Below, piece by piece: positions 1 through 8,475 of a stretch of DNA of 64,000 bases. The notes beneath the pieces were generated by a model, which was not told where the DNA came from, searched no databases, and worked only from the letters and a program-made list of their open reading frames with translations. The stretch is taken from positions 78,086-142,085 of the forward strand of contig NZ_VFTG01000013.1 in the NCBI RefSeq assembly GCF_006439355.1, read 5' to 3'. The stretch's first letter is position 1; the number at the start of each line of letters is the position of its first letter. Origin of the DNA: Mesorhizobium sp. B4-1-3. GTDB lineage: Bacteria > Pseudomonadota > Alphaproteobacteria > Rhizobiales > Rhizobiaceae. The translations under genes were made by a program, and so were the position numbers.

Positions 1-276
1 CGCATCACGCTGCCGTTGGCGGCACCGGGGCTCGCGGCCACCGCCATCTTCGCCGTGCTGGTCACGTTCAACGAGTTCCTCTTCGCGCTGGCGCTGACGG
101 CGACGCCGCGCGCCATGACCATGCCGCGCGGGACGGCGACGCTGATCGGCCGCATCGACACCGACTGGGCCTCGATGGCGGCGGCCGGCGTCATCGGCGC
201 GCTGCCGATCGTGTTCTTCGCGCTGCTGGTGCAGCGGCATCTGGTGCGCGGGCTGACCATGGGCGCGGTGAAATAG
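1..276 (+). CDS. Carbohydrate ABC transporter permease (MalG/UgpE type), C-terminal fragment
   Basis: This is the last 91 residues of an inner-membrane permease; the frame is open at the left edge of the window, so the gene is partial. The visible part begins inside the cytoplasmic EAA-like loop (ITLPLAAPG), followed by hydrophobic helices and a cytoplasmic tail ending GLTMGAVK. This is typical of the second permease of CUT1 sugar importers. It lies 55 bp upstream of an IolG/MocA dehydrogenase and a MocC-like isomerase on the same strand, so it probably imports a polyol or sugar that these enzymes oxidise. The substrate cannot be read from this fragment. Confidence 0.85.
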   Translation, partial: RITLPLAAPGLAATAIFAVLVTFNEFLFALALTATPRAMTMPRGTATLIGRIDTDWASMAAAGVIGALPIVFFALLVQRHLVRGLTMGAVK

Positions 277-331
277 ATGCCGGGCATGTTGAACTTGCCG
301 TCGCGGACGGCCGCACAGGAAAGTTGAACGC

Positions 332-1324
332 ATGATGGATGTTTGTCTGTTCGGGGTCGGACTGATCGGAAGGGTGCACGCGAGCAATCTCGCGCGCCAC
401 CCAAAGGTGCGGCTGCGCTACATCGTCGACCCCAATCGCGAGGCGGCCGAGACGGTCGCAGCCGTAACCGGCGCCGAGATCGTGGACACCCAGACCGTTA
501 TGAACGATCCGGCAGTGAAGATGGTGTTCATCGCATCGGCGACGCGCACCCACGCCGATCTCGCCATGGCTGCGGCGTCAAAGGGCAAGGCGATCTTCTG
601 CGAGAAGCCGATCGATCTCGACCTCAAGCGCACGGACGAGTGCCTGGCTGCGGTCGCGAAAGCTGGCGTGCCGTTCCAGATCGGCTTCAACCGCCGCTTC
701 GATCCGAGCTTCCGGGCGCTGAAGGAGCGCCTCGACGGCGGCGAGATCGGCGCCGTCGAGCAAGTCATCATCACGAGCCGCGACCCCGAACCGGAAACCG
801 AGGAAGCTCTGGCCGGAGGCGGCGGCGTCTTTCGCGAGATGACCATCCACGACTTCGATATGGCGCGAAACATGCTCGGCGAAGAGCCTGTGGAGCTGTT
901 CGCGACCGGCTCCTCGCTGGTGGCGCCGCAATACCGGAAGCTCGGCGATTACGACACCGCGATGTTCATCCTGCGCACCGCGTCGGGCCGGCAATGTCAC
1001 ATCAACAACAGCGTCAGAGCGGCTTACGGCTACGATCAGCGCATCGAGGTGCACGGCGCCGAAGGCATGCTGCAGGCCGGCAACCGGCTGCCGACCTCGG
1101 TGGAAAAGTATGGCGGCAAAGGTATATCGCGCGACAAGCCCTACTATTTCTTTGTCGAACGCTACACGGAATCCTACGCCGCCGAAATCGAGCACTTCAT
1201 CACCTGCGTCGAAACGGGCAGACGGCCGGCGGTCACCGCCAGCGACGGCCGCAAGGCAATGATCCTTTGTGAGGCGGCGCTTGCGTCGGCTCGGTCCGGC
1301 AGGTTCGAACCGGTGAAACTCTGA
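332..1324 (+). CDS. iolG: Gfo/Idh/MocA oxidoreductase, inositol 2-dehydrogenase-like
   Basis: A 330-residue NAD(P)-dependent dehydrogenase of the Gfo/Idh/MocA family. The N-terminal Rossmann motif is GVGLIG (residues 8-13). It is followed by the family motif CEKPIDL and by TIHDFDMAR, which carries the catalytic region of inositol dehydrogenases. Members oxidise myo-inositol or related cyclitols at one ring position. It sits between a sugar permease and a MocC-like isomerase, so it is probably co-transcribed with them. It is clearly paralogous to the dehydrogenase at 27027-28019 (shared CEKPIDL, GFNRRFDP, TIHDFDMAR, YGYDQRIEVHG). The exact substrate (myo-, scyllo-, D-chiro-inositol or inosamine) is not determined, so the symbol is by family only. 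Confidence 0.85.
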   Translation: MMDVCLFGVGLIGRVHASNLARHPKVRLRYIVDPNREAAETVAAVTGAEIVDTQTVMNDPAVKMVFIASATRTHADLAMAAASKGKAIFCEKPIDLDLKRTDECLAAVAKAGVPFQIGFNRRFDPSFRALKERLDGGEIGAVEQVIITSRDPEPETEEALAGGGGVFREMTIHDFDMARNMLGEEPVELFATGSSLVAPQYRKLGDYDTAMFILRTASGRQCHINNSVRAAYGYDQRIEVHGAEGMLQAGNRLPTSVEKYGGKGISRDKPYYFFVERYTESYAAEIEHFITCVETGRRPAVTASDGRKAMILCEAALASARSGRFEPVKL

Positions 1325-1353
1325 ACGGTCTGAAGGCAAGCGGGAGTTCCGAT

Positions 1354-2292
1354 ATGAAGATTGGCATGATCACCGACAGCCTGGGCAACCTGTCCTTCGA
1401 TGAGATGCTGCGCGTCTCGGCGGAACTCGGACTGGAAACGCTGGAGTTCGCCTGCGGCAACTGGTCGTCGGCGCCGCATGTCGATCTGACGGGGATGCTG
1501 GACAGCGCCGCGACTCGTTCTGAATTCGCTGCCAAGGTCCGCGACCATGGGCTGACGATCGCGGCGCTCAACTGCTCGGGCAATCCGCTGCACCCGGGGC
1601 CGCAGGGCAAGAAGCACCGCCAGGTGACCGAGGATACGATCCGGCTGGCGAGCCTGATGGGCATCGATCGCGTGGTGATGATGTCCGGCCTACCAGGCGG
1701 ACCCGGCGACGCCAACCCCAACTGGATCGTCACCGACTGGCCGCCCGAATGCGCCGACATCCAGCGCTACCAGTGGGACGATTGCATCATCCCCTATTGG
1801 CGCGATCTGGTGAAATTTTCGAACAATCTCGGCATTGGCAAGCTCTGCCTGGAACTGCACGGCCACCAGGCCGTGTACAACGTGCAGACGCTGTTCCGGC
1901 TGCGCGATGCCGTCGGCGAGACGGTCGGCGCGAACTACGATCCGAGTCATCCGATGTGGATGGGCGCCGATCCGATCGCCGCCGTTCGCAAGCTCGGCTC
2001 GGCGATCTACTATGTCCACGCCAAGGACACGCGCGTCGAACCCATTCCGGCCGCCATCGACGGGGTTCTCGATGCGCGCCCGCCAAACCACTATGCCGAA
2101 AGGGCTTGGAATTACATCACGCTGGGCTACGGCCACGGTGAAACTTGGTGGCGGCAGTTCTGCACGGCGCTGAAGCAGGCCGGCTACGACGATGTGCTTT
2201 CGATCGAGCACGAAGACATGATGCTGTCGCCGATAGAAGGCATGCGCAAATCCGTGGCGCTGCTGCGCAATGTCGCCATCAACCTAGCCTGA
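1354..2292 (+). CDS. Sugar phosphate isomerase/epimerase family protein (MocC-like)
   Basis: A 312-residue TIM-barrel protein of the AP-endonuclease-2 / xylose isomerase-like superfamily. Metal-binding acidic and histidine residues are visible in LELHGH, NYDPSHPMWMG, YVHAKD and SIEHED, spread over the barrel in the usual order. Relatives include the rhizopine protein MocC and sugar-acid isomerases. It starts 29 bp after the dehydrogenase stop, so the two are probably one operon; the pair could oxidise and then isomerise a cyclitol or sugar. No exact reaction can be assigned. Confidence 0.8.
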   Translation: MKIGMITDSLGNLSFDEMLRVSAELGLETLEFACGNWSSAPHVDLTGMLDSAATRSEFAAKVRDHGLTIAALNCSGNPLHPGPQGKKHRQVTEDTIRLASLMGIDRVVMMSGLPGGPGDANPNWIVTDWPPECADIQRYQWDDCIIPYWRDLVKFSNNLGIGKLCLELHGHQAVYNVQTLFRLRDAVGETVGANYDPSHPMWMGADPIAAVRKLGSAIYYVHAKDTRVEPIPAAIDGVLDARPPNHYAERAWNYITLGYGHGETWWRQFCTALKQAGYDDVLSIEHEDMMLSPIEGMRKSVALLRNVAINLA

Positions 2293-2360
2293 TGCTCAGA
2301 TCCGATTTTGCGTCGACCGACCGCCATGAGCCACCATACCGGTCCCGGCGCTCGGCCCAA

Positions 2361-3470
2361 TCACCTCACATCGACCCAGCGCTGCTCCTGGAACGAACGC
2401 GCCATGGCATGCACGGTGCGCTCGATCTCCAGCCCCTCATCGAAGTCGATGATGCGGGCCGGCTTGCCGGCGATGCGCATCAGAAGCTCGCGGCATTCGA
2501 TCATCTTGAGGTCGTTGAAGCCGAGGCCGTGGCCAGGCGCCGGCAGGAAGGAATCGTAAGGCTTGTGGTGCGGCGCCACCAGGATGGTGCGGTAGCCCTG
2601 CTCGGTCGGCCGGTCGGCGGTGAGGTAGAGCTGGAACTCGTTCATCCGCTCCTGGTCGTAGAGGATCGAGCCCTTCGAGCCGAAGATCTGGATGGCGATG
2701 CGGCCCTTGCGGCCCCAGGCCGAGCGGTTGACGAGCAGCGTGCCGGCAACGCCGTTCTCGAGGTGCATCAAGACGCTGGCGATGTCGTAGGTCTCGACCG
2801 CGCGGCGGGCGCCGGACGCCGTCTTGCGGTCGGCATAGGGTTTGACCATGTCGCACATGACCCGGCTGACGCGGCCGAACAGGGCCTTGATCAGCGACAG
2901 CGGATGCACGGCGAAATCGTCGAGGGCGCCATAGCCGGACGAAGCCTCGTGCTTCCAGAAGAACAGCGCTTCCGGATCGGCCATGAAATCCTCGTCCATC
3001 TCGATGCGCACGAGATTGACGTCGCCGATGATCTTCTCCTCGAGCAGCGCGCCGATATGGCGGATGGCCGGGTTCTGGATGTAGTTGTAGCCGAGCACGG
3101 CGACCTTGCCGGATGTCTTTGCGGCCTTCGCCATCGCCTCGGCCTCCGCGAAGCTCGGCGCCATCGGCTTCTCGCACCACAGATGCTTGCCGGCTTCGAG
3201 GATGGCGATCGCCATTTCCGGGTGGAACTGGTTTGGCGTGGTCAGCGACACGATTTCGACGTCAGGATCATTGACCACGGCGCGCCAATCGCCGGAGCCT
3301 TTTGCGAAGCCGAACTCGGCAGCTTTGCGTTTGGCCAATTCGTCATTCACCTCGCCCAGATGCACCAGCTTCGGCTTCTCGACATCGGGAAAGACGGCGC
3401 CCACCGCGTTCCAGGCGATGGCGTGGCACTTGCCCATGAAGCCCGTGCCGATGAGGCCCACTCCGACCAT
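2361..3470 (-). CDS. Gfo/Idh/MocA family oxidoreductase
   Basis: A 369-residue dehydrogenase with N-terminal GTGFMGKCHA (Rossmann glycines), the CEKPMAPS variant of the family motif, and a long C-terminal half of the GFO_IDH_MocA_C type. The ATG at 3470 is preceded by GGAGA at good spacing. It is divergent from iolR, so the 135-bp gap holds both promoters. This suggests it belongs to the inositol regulon, acting on an inositol isomer or an amino/keto derivative. The sequence is less close to IolG than the two other family members in the window. Function beyond NAD-dependent sugar or cyclitol oxidation is unknown. Confidence 0.8.
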   Translation of the reverse strand: MVGVGLIGTGFMGKCHAIAWNAVGAVFPDVEKPKLVHLGEVNDELAKRKAAEFGFAKGSGDWRAVVNDPDVEIVSLTTPNQFHPEMAIAILEAGKHLWCEKPMAPSFAEAEAMAKAAKTSGKVAVLGYNYIQNPAIRHIGALLEEKIIGDVNLVRIEMDEDFMADPEALFFWKHEASSGYGALDDFAVHPLSLIKALFGRVSRVMCDMVKPYADRKTASGARRAVETYDIASVLMHLENGVAGTLLVNRSAWGRKGRIAIQIFGSKGSILYDQERMNEFQLYLTADRPTEQGYRTILVAPHHKPYDSFLPAPGHGLGFNDLKMIECRELLMRIAGKPARIIDFDEGLEIERTVHAMARSFQEQRWVDVR

Positions 3471-3605
3471 GTCTATTGTCTCCAGATGCGGGGAATAGCG
3501 ATATGGATGAATTAGTCCATTTTCGTATAGAATGGAACATACAAATCATTTTTTATGGTGTTCTTGCGCGAACTCGCTATGATGAGGCAGGAGAGGGAAA
3601 ACCTT

Positions 3606-4472
3606 ATGGGCGTGGGCGGAGCGACGATGGACGAACGGGTGCCTCGCGATTTCGAAACGCTGCGCACGACGATCCTGGACAGGCGCGCGAGCCTGCCCAA
3701 GCGCATCGCGCAGATCGCCGCCTATGCGCTCGACAATCCCGACGACATCGCCTTCGGCACGGCGGCCAGCATCGCCGCCTCGGCCGGCGTGCAGCCCTCG
3801 ACGCTGATCCGTTTTGCCCAGCAACTCGGCTTCGACGGTTTCACCAGCCTGCAGCAGGTTTTCCGCGAACGGCTGCGCGAGCGCAACTCCTCCTATGACG
3901 AGCGGCTGGCGGCGCTGCGCGCCAAGGCCGAGGAAGGCGGCGGGCATCGGGCGATCTTCGACGGTTTCGTCGCCGCCGCCAGCACTTCGCTCGGCGACAT
4001 TTCGCGCGCGTTGAACGATGCCCATTTCGAAGAGGCAGTCAATTTGCTGGCGAAGGCCGAGACCATCTATGTGCTGGCCAAGCGCCGCTCCTATCCGGTC
4101 GCCTCCTACATCGCCTACGCGCTGGGCAAGCTCAAGATCCGCAACCAGCTGATTGAATCGGCCGCGGGGCTCAACGCCGAGATGATCGGCTTCGCCACAC
4201 CGCGCGACGCCGTCATTGCCATCAGCTTCTCGCCTTACGCGCCGGCGACCATTGAGGAGACGCGCTCGATCGCAGAACAGGGCGTGCCGATCGTGGCGAT
4301 CACCGACTCGTCCTTCTCGCCGCTGGCGCAATTCGCCAAGGTCTGGTTCGAGGTCGCCGAGGCCGATTTCGGCGGCTTCCGCTCGATTTCGGCGACGATG
4401 GCGCTGGCCATGGCGCTGACCGTCGCCGTCGGCGAGAAGCGTCGCGAAGCCGGACGCCGGCGCAAGGGCTGA
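3606..4472 (+). CDS. iolR: MurR/RpiR-family transcriptional regulator, probable IolR
   Basis: A 288-residue regulator with an N-terminal HTH_6 domain (LPKRIAQIAAYALDN ... GVQPSTLIRFAQQLGFDGF) and a C-terminal SIS sugar-phosphate domain. I chose ATG 3606 because GGCAGGAGAGG lies just upstream; an in-frame start at 3555 has no comparable site, and 3627 is also possible. It lies directly upstream of iolCDEB, as IolR does in Sinorhizobium meliloti, where it represses inositol catabolism. Boxes matching the published GGAA-N6-TTCC motif lie between this gene and iolC. The inducing ligand is probably a phosphorylated inositol intermediate, which is inference. Confidence 0.88.
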   Translation: MGVGGATMDERVPRDFETLRTTILDRRASLPKRIAQIAAYALDNPDDIAFGTAASIAASAGVQPSTLIRFAQQLGFDGFTSLQQVFRERLRERNSSYDERLAALRAKAEEGGGHRAIFDGFVAAASTSLGDISRALNDAHFEEAVNLLAKAETIYVLAKRRSYPVASYIAYALGKLKIRNQLIESAAGLNAEMIGFATPRDAVIAISFSPYAPATIEETRSIAEQGVPIVAITDSSFSPLAQFAKVWFEVAEADFGGFRSISATMALAMALTVAVGEKRREAGRRRKG

Positions 4473-4500
4473 GCCTCGCCGCGAAGCGCTTTTCGGCTTG

Positions 4501-4514
4501 GGAACGCTCATTCC
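4501..4514 (+). promoter_or_regulatory. Probable IolR operator 1 (GGAA-N6-TTCC)
   Basis: GGAACGCTCATTCC is an exact match to GGAA-N6-TTCC, the motif proposed for IolR in S. meliloti. It lies 112 bp upstream of the iolC start, between iolR and iolC. Confidence 0.65.
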
Positions 4515-4530
4515 ATATTGACTGTAGATT

Positions 4531-4544
4531 GGAATTAATATTTC
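4531..4544 (+). promoter_or_regulatory. Probable IolR operator 2 (GGAA-N6-TTTC)
   Basis: GGAATTAATATTTC departs from GGAA-N6-TTCC by one base. Its reverse complement GAAATATTAATTCC differs by one base from a box upstream of the inositol-type ABC operon at 31247. The repeated TTYCATATTGAC around 4511 and 4541 suggests two helically phased sites. Confidence 0.6.
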
Positions 4545-4626
4545 ATATTGACGACACCACGCCGTCGCCGGCGCGTGCTGTCCAAAACGACGCTGCTCTG
4601 CACGACAAGGCCGATGGGAGGTTCGA

Positions 4627-6561
4627 ATGGGCGAAGCCGTGGAAGGGAAATACCCGCCGCTCGACGTCATCACCATCGGCCGCGCCTCGGTCGATCTCTA
4701 TGGCCAGCAGATCGGCTCGCGGCTGGAGGACATCACCTCCTTCGCCAAGTCGGTCGGCGGCTGCCCGGCCAATATTTCCGTCGGCACCGCAAGGCTCGGC
4801 CTGCGCTCGGCGCTGCTGACGCGCGTCGGCGACGAGCAGATGGGCCGCTTCATCCGCGAGCAGCTTCGGCGCGAGGGCGTCTCGGTCGACGGGCTGAAGA
4901 CCGACAAGGAACGCCTGACGGCTCTGGTGCTGCTTTCGGTCGAGAGCGAAGGCGTCTCACCGATGATCTTCTACCGCTCCGACTGTGCCGACATGGCGCT
5001 GGCGGAGGAAGACATCGACGAGGCCTTCATCGCCTCGGCCCGCTCGGTCGTCGTCACCGGCACGCATTTCTCGCGGCCGAACTCCGATGCCGCGCAGCGC
5101 AAGGCCATCCGCCTGATGAAGGCCCAAGGTGGCAAGGTTGTCTTCGACATCGACTACCGCCCGAACCTCTGGGGCCTTGCCGGTCATGCCGAGGGTTTCG
5201 AACGCTACGTGAAATCCGACCGCGTCTCGGCGCAGCTGAAGACCGTGCTGCCGGATTGCGACCTTATCGTCGGCACCGAAGAGGAGATCATGATCGCGTC
5301 GGGCGCCGATGATTGCCTGAGCGCGCTGAAGACGATCCGCGCGCTGTCCGCCGCCACCATCGTGCTGAAGCGCGGCGCCAAGGGCTGCATCGTCTATGAC
5401 GGGCCGATCAGCGACGACCTCGAGGATGGCATCGTCGGTAAGGGTTTTCCGATCGAGATCTACAATGTGCTGGGCGCCGGCGACGCCTTCATGTCGGGCT
5501 TCCTGCGCGGCTGGCTGGGGGGCGAAAGCTTTGCCACCGCCGCGACCTGGGCCAATGCCTGCGGCGCCTTTGCCGTGTCGCGCCTGCTCTGCGCGCCGGA
5601 ATATCCGACCTTCGAGGAGCTGCAGTTCTTCCTGAAGCACGGCAGCAAGCATCTGGCGCTGCGCAAGGACGAGGCTATCAACCACATCCATTGGGCGACG
5701 ACGCGCCGGCGCGATATCCCTTCGCTGATGGCTCTAGCCTGCGACCACCGCGTGCAGCTGGAAGATGTCGCGGCGAGGGTCGGCGCCGACGCCTCGCGCA
5801 TTCCGGATTTCAAGGTGCTGACTGTCAAGGCCGCCGCAAAAGTCGCCGCCGGCCGCGACGGCTACGGCATGCTGATCGACGAGAAATACGGGCGCGACGC
5901 GATGTTCGAATTCGCCCGTCATCCCTTCGCCTGGCTCGGCCGCCCGGTTGAGCTTCCGGGATCGCGGCCGCTGCGTTTCGAGTTTTCGCAGGACATCGGC
6001 TCGCAGCTCGCCGAATGGCCAGTCGACCACTGCATCAAATGCCTGTGCTTCTATCACCCGGACGATCCGGAGACGCTGAAGACCGAGCAGCAGCAGAAGC
6101 TGCGCGCCTTGTTCGAGGCGGCGCGGAAAGTCGGCCGCGAATTGCTGGTCGAGATCATCGCCGGCAAGCATGGCAAGCTCGACGACACCACCATTCCGCG
6201 CGCACTGGAAGAACTCTATGCGCTGGGCATCAAGCCCGACTGGTGGAAGCTCGAACCGCAGGCTTCCGCAGGCGCCTGGGCCAAGATCGAACAGGTGATC
6301 GTCAGGAACGACCCCTGGTGCCGTGGCGTCGTGCTGCTTGGACTGGAGGCGCCGCAGGACGAGCTGGTCGCGGCCTTCGCCGCGACCGCCAATGCGCCGA
6401 TCGTCAAAGGTTTCGCCGTCGGTCGCACCATCTTCGTCAACGCCGCCGAACAATGGCTGGCCGGCAGGATGTCGGATGACGAGGCGATCGCCGACATGGC
6501 CGCGCGCTTCGAACAGTTGACCGAGGCATGGCTTGCCGCGCGTGGCCGCAAGGCCGCATAA
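4627..6561 (+). CDS. iolC: 5-dehydro-2-deoxygluconokinase with C-terminal DUF2090 domain
   Basis: A 644-residue cytoplasmic protein. Residues about 10-330 are a PfkB/ribokinase-type kinase: SVGGCPANISVGTARLG near the N-terminus and the second PfkB signature VLGAGDAF with catalytic Asp286. Residues about 340-640 are a DUF2090 TIM-barrel domain related to class I aldolases. IolC phosphorylates 2-deoxy-5-keto-gluconate. The attached domain may act on the kinase product, as an IolJ-like aldolase does, but this is inference. GGGAGG precedes the ATG. It is the first gene of iolCDEB. No separate iolJ is seen in the window. Confidence 0.93.
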   Translation: MGEAVEGKYPPLDVITIGRASVDLYGQQIGSRLEDITSFAKSVGGCPANISVGTARLGLRSALLTRVGDEQMGRFIREQLRREGVSVDGLKTDKERLTALVLLSVESEGVSPMIFYRSDCADMALAEEDIDEAFIASARSVVVTGTHFSRPNSDAAQRKAIRLMKAQGGKVVFDIDYRPNLWGLAGHAEGFERYVKSDRVSAQLKTVLPDCDLIVGTEEEIMIASGADDCLSALKTIRALSAATIVLKRGAKGCIVYDGPISDDLEDGIVGKGFPIEIYNVLGAGDAFMSGFLRGWLGGESFATAATWANACGAFAVSRLLCAPEYPTFEELQFFLKHGSKHLALRKDEAINHIHWATTRRRDIPSLMALACDHRVQLEDVAARVGADASRIPDFKVLTVKAAAKVAAGRDGYGMLIDEKYGRDAMFEFARHPFAWLGRPVELPGSRPLRFEFSQDIGSQLAEWPVDHCIKCLCFYHPDDPETLKTEQQQKLRALFEAARKVGRELLVEIIAGKHGKLDDTTIPRALEELYALGIKPDWWKLEPQASAGAWAKIEQVIVRNDPWCRGVVLLGLEAPQDELVAAFAATANAPIVKGFAVGRTIFVNAAEQWLAGRMSDDEAIADMAARFEQLTEAWLAARGRKAA

Positions 6562-6593
6562 GAAGACCGCTGAAGGACTGCGGAGGAGACATC

Positions 6594-8438
6594 ATGAGCA
6601 AGACAATCCGCCTGACGATGGCGCAGGCGCTGACCCGCTTCCTCAGCCGGCAAATGACCGAGATCGATGGGAAAAAGGTGCCGATCTTCGGCGGGGTCTG
6701 GGCGATCTTCGGCCACGGCAATGTCGCCGGCATCGGCGAGGCGCTCTACCAGGTGCGCGACGAGCTGCCGACCTTCCGCGCCCATAACGAGCAGGCGATG
6801 GCGCATGCGGCGATCGCCTATGGCAAGGCGAATTTCCGCCGCCGCTTCATGGCCGCGACCTCTTCAATCGGCCCCGGCGCGCTCAACATGGTGACGGCGG
6901 CGGCGCTCGCGCATGTGAACCGGTTGCCCGTCCTGTTTTTGCCCGGCGATGTCTTCGCCAACCGCCTGCCGGACCCGGTGCTGCAGCAGGCCGAGGATTT
7001 CTCCGACGGCACCGCTACCGTCAACGACTGCTTCCGTCCTGTATCGCGCTATTTCGACCGCATCACGCGGCCGGAGCAGATCATCCCGGCGCTGAATCGC
7101 GCCATGCAGGTGCTGACCGATCCAGCCGAATGTGGCCCGGTCACGCTCTCGCTCTGCCAGGACGTGCAGGCCGAGGCCTACGATTATCCCGAAAGCCTGT
7201 TCGCGGAAGGGGTCTGGACGCCGCGCCGGCTGCGCCCGGACCGCAATGAGCTTGCTGCTGCGGTCGCGGCGCTGAAGGGCGCCAAGAAGCCGCTGGTGAT
7301 CGCCGGCGGCGGGGTGCTCTATTCGCAGGCTTCCGGTGAACTGGCCAAGCTGGTGCAGGGCGCCGGCATTCCGGTCTGCGAGACACAGGGCGGCAAATCC
7401 TCGCTGCCCGATGATCATCCGCTCAACATGGCCGCCGTCGGCGTGACCGGCACGTCGGCCGCCAACCGGCTGGCCGAGGAAGCCGATGTCGTGCTCGCCG
7501 TCGGCACCAGGCTGCAGGATTTCACCACCGGCTCCTGGGCGCTGTTCAAGAATGCCGGCCGCACCATTATTGGCCTGAATACCCAGGTGTTCGACGCCGG
7601 CAAGCATTGGGCGCTGCCGCTGGTCGCCGACGCGGGCGAGGGTCTGGCAGAACTTAACGCAGCGCTGCAGGGCTGGAAGGCACCCGCCGCCTGGACCGAC
7701 AATGCGCTGAAGGGCAAGACGGAATGGCAGGCCGCCGCCGCCAAGGTGACCGCCTCGACCAACGCCGCCTGTCCTTCCGATGCGCAGGTGATCGGCGCCG
7801 TGCAGCGCGCCATGGGTTCGGGCGTCACGCTGCTGCATGCCGCGGGCGGCCTGCCCGGCGAGTTGCACAAGCTCTGGCAGGCCGGCGCGCCGGGCTCCTA
7901 CCATGCCGAATACGGCTTCTCGACCATGGGCTATGAGATCGCCGGCGGGCTCGGCGTGAAGATGGCGAAGCCCGACCAGGAGGTGGTCGTCATGGTCGGC
8001 GACGGCTCCTACCTGATGCTCAATTCCGAGATCGCCACCTCGGTGATGCTTGGCCTGAAGCTCACCGTCGTGCTCCTCGACAATCGCGGCTATGGCTGCA
8101 TCAACCGGCTGCAGATGGCGACCGGCGGCGCCAACTTCAACAATCTCTTGAAGGACGCGCGCCACGAGGTGCTGCCCGATGTCGACTTCGCCGCGCATGC
8201 GGCAAGCATGGGCGCCGTGGCCGAGAAGGTGGCGTCGATCGCCGAGCTGGAAACGGCGCTCGCCAAGGCCAGGAAGAACGACAGGACGACGGTGCTGGTC
8301 ATCGACACCGATCCGCTGGTTTCGACCGAGGCCGGCGGCCACTGGTGGGATGTCGCCGTACCGGAAGTGTCGTCGCGGCCCCAGGTGAACGCCGCGCGCA
8401 AGAAATATGAGGAAGCCGTGGTCAGCCGTCAGGGCTGA
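6594..8438 (+). CDS. iolD: 3D-(3,5/4)-trihydroxycyclohexane-1,2-dione hydrolase
   Basis: A 614-residue thiamine-diphosphate enzyme that hydrolytically opens the ring of the trihydroxycyclohexanedione made by IolE, giving 5-deoxy-glucuronate. The ThDP/Mg motif GDGSYLMLNSEI begins near residue 469, with Asp470 as the expected metal ligand. The three-domain acetolactate-synthase-like layout is intact at normal length. ATG 6594 was chosen because GGAGGAG lies 6 bp upstream; the frame is open further upstream but without a good start. It follows iolC by 32 bp. Confidence 0.95.
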   Translation: MSKTIRLTMAQALTRFLSRQMTEIDGKKVPIFGGVWAIFGHGNVAGIGEALYQVRDELPTFRAHNEQAMAHAAIAYGKANFRRRFMAATSSIGPGALNMVTAAALAHVNRLPVLFLPGDVFANRLPDPVLQQAEDFSDGTATVNDCFRPVSRYFDRITRPEQIIPALNRAMQVLTDPAECGPVTLSLCQDVQAEAYDYPESLFAEGVWTPRRLRPDRNELAAAVAALKGAKKPLVIAGGGVLYSQASGELAKLVQGAGIPVCETQGGKSSLPDDHPLNMAAVGVTGTSAANRLAEEADVVLAVGTRLQDFTTGSWALFKNAGRTIIGLNTQVFDAGKHWALPLVADAGEGLAELNAALQGWKAPAAWTDNALKGKTEWQAAAAKVTASTNAACPSDAQVIGAVQRAMGSGVTLLHAAGGLPGELHKLWQAGAPGSYHAEYGFSTMGYEIAGGLGVKMAKPDQEVVVMVGDGSYLMLNSEIATSVMLGLKLTVVLLDNRGYGCINRLQMATGGANFNNLLKDARHEVLPDVDFAAHAASMGAVAEKVASIAELETALAKARKNDRTTVLVIDTDPLVSTEAGGHWWDVAVPEVSSRPQVNAARKKYEEAVVSRQG

Positions 8439-8475
8439 ACCAGCCTCGCAACGAACCGACATTTGGAGTGACGAC

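Noticed and set aside
2145..3515. Long plus-strand open frame of 456 codons
   Set aside because: It is antisense to the Gfo/Idh/MocA gene at 2361-3470, which has clear family motifs; the plus-strand product has only low-complexity Arg/Ala/Asp content from high GC.
3491..3545. IolR-type box between the Gfo/Idh gene and iolR
   Set aside because: TCCATT-N9-AATGGA (3516-3536) is an inverted repeat, but no GGAA-N6-TTCC-like site was found, so I did not call an IolR operator here.
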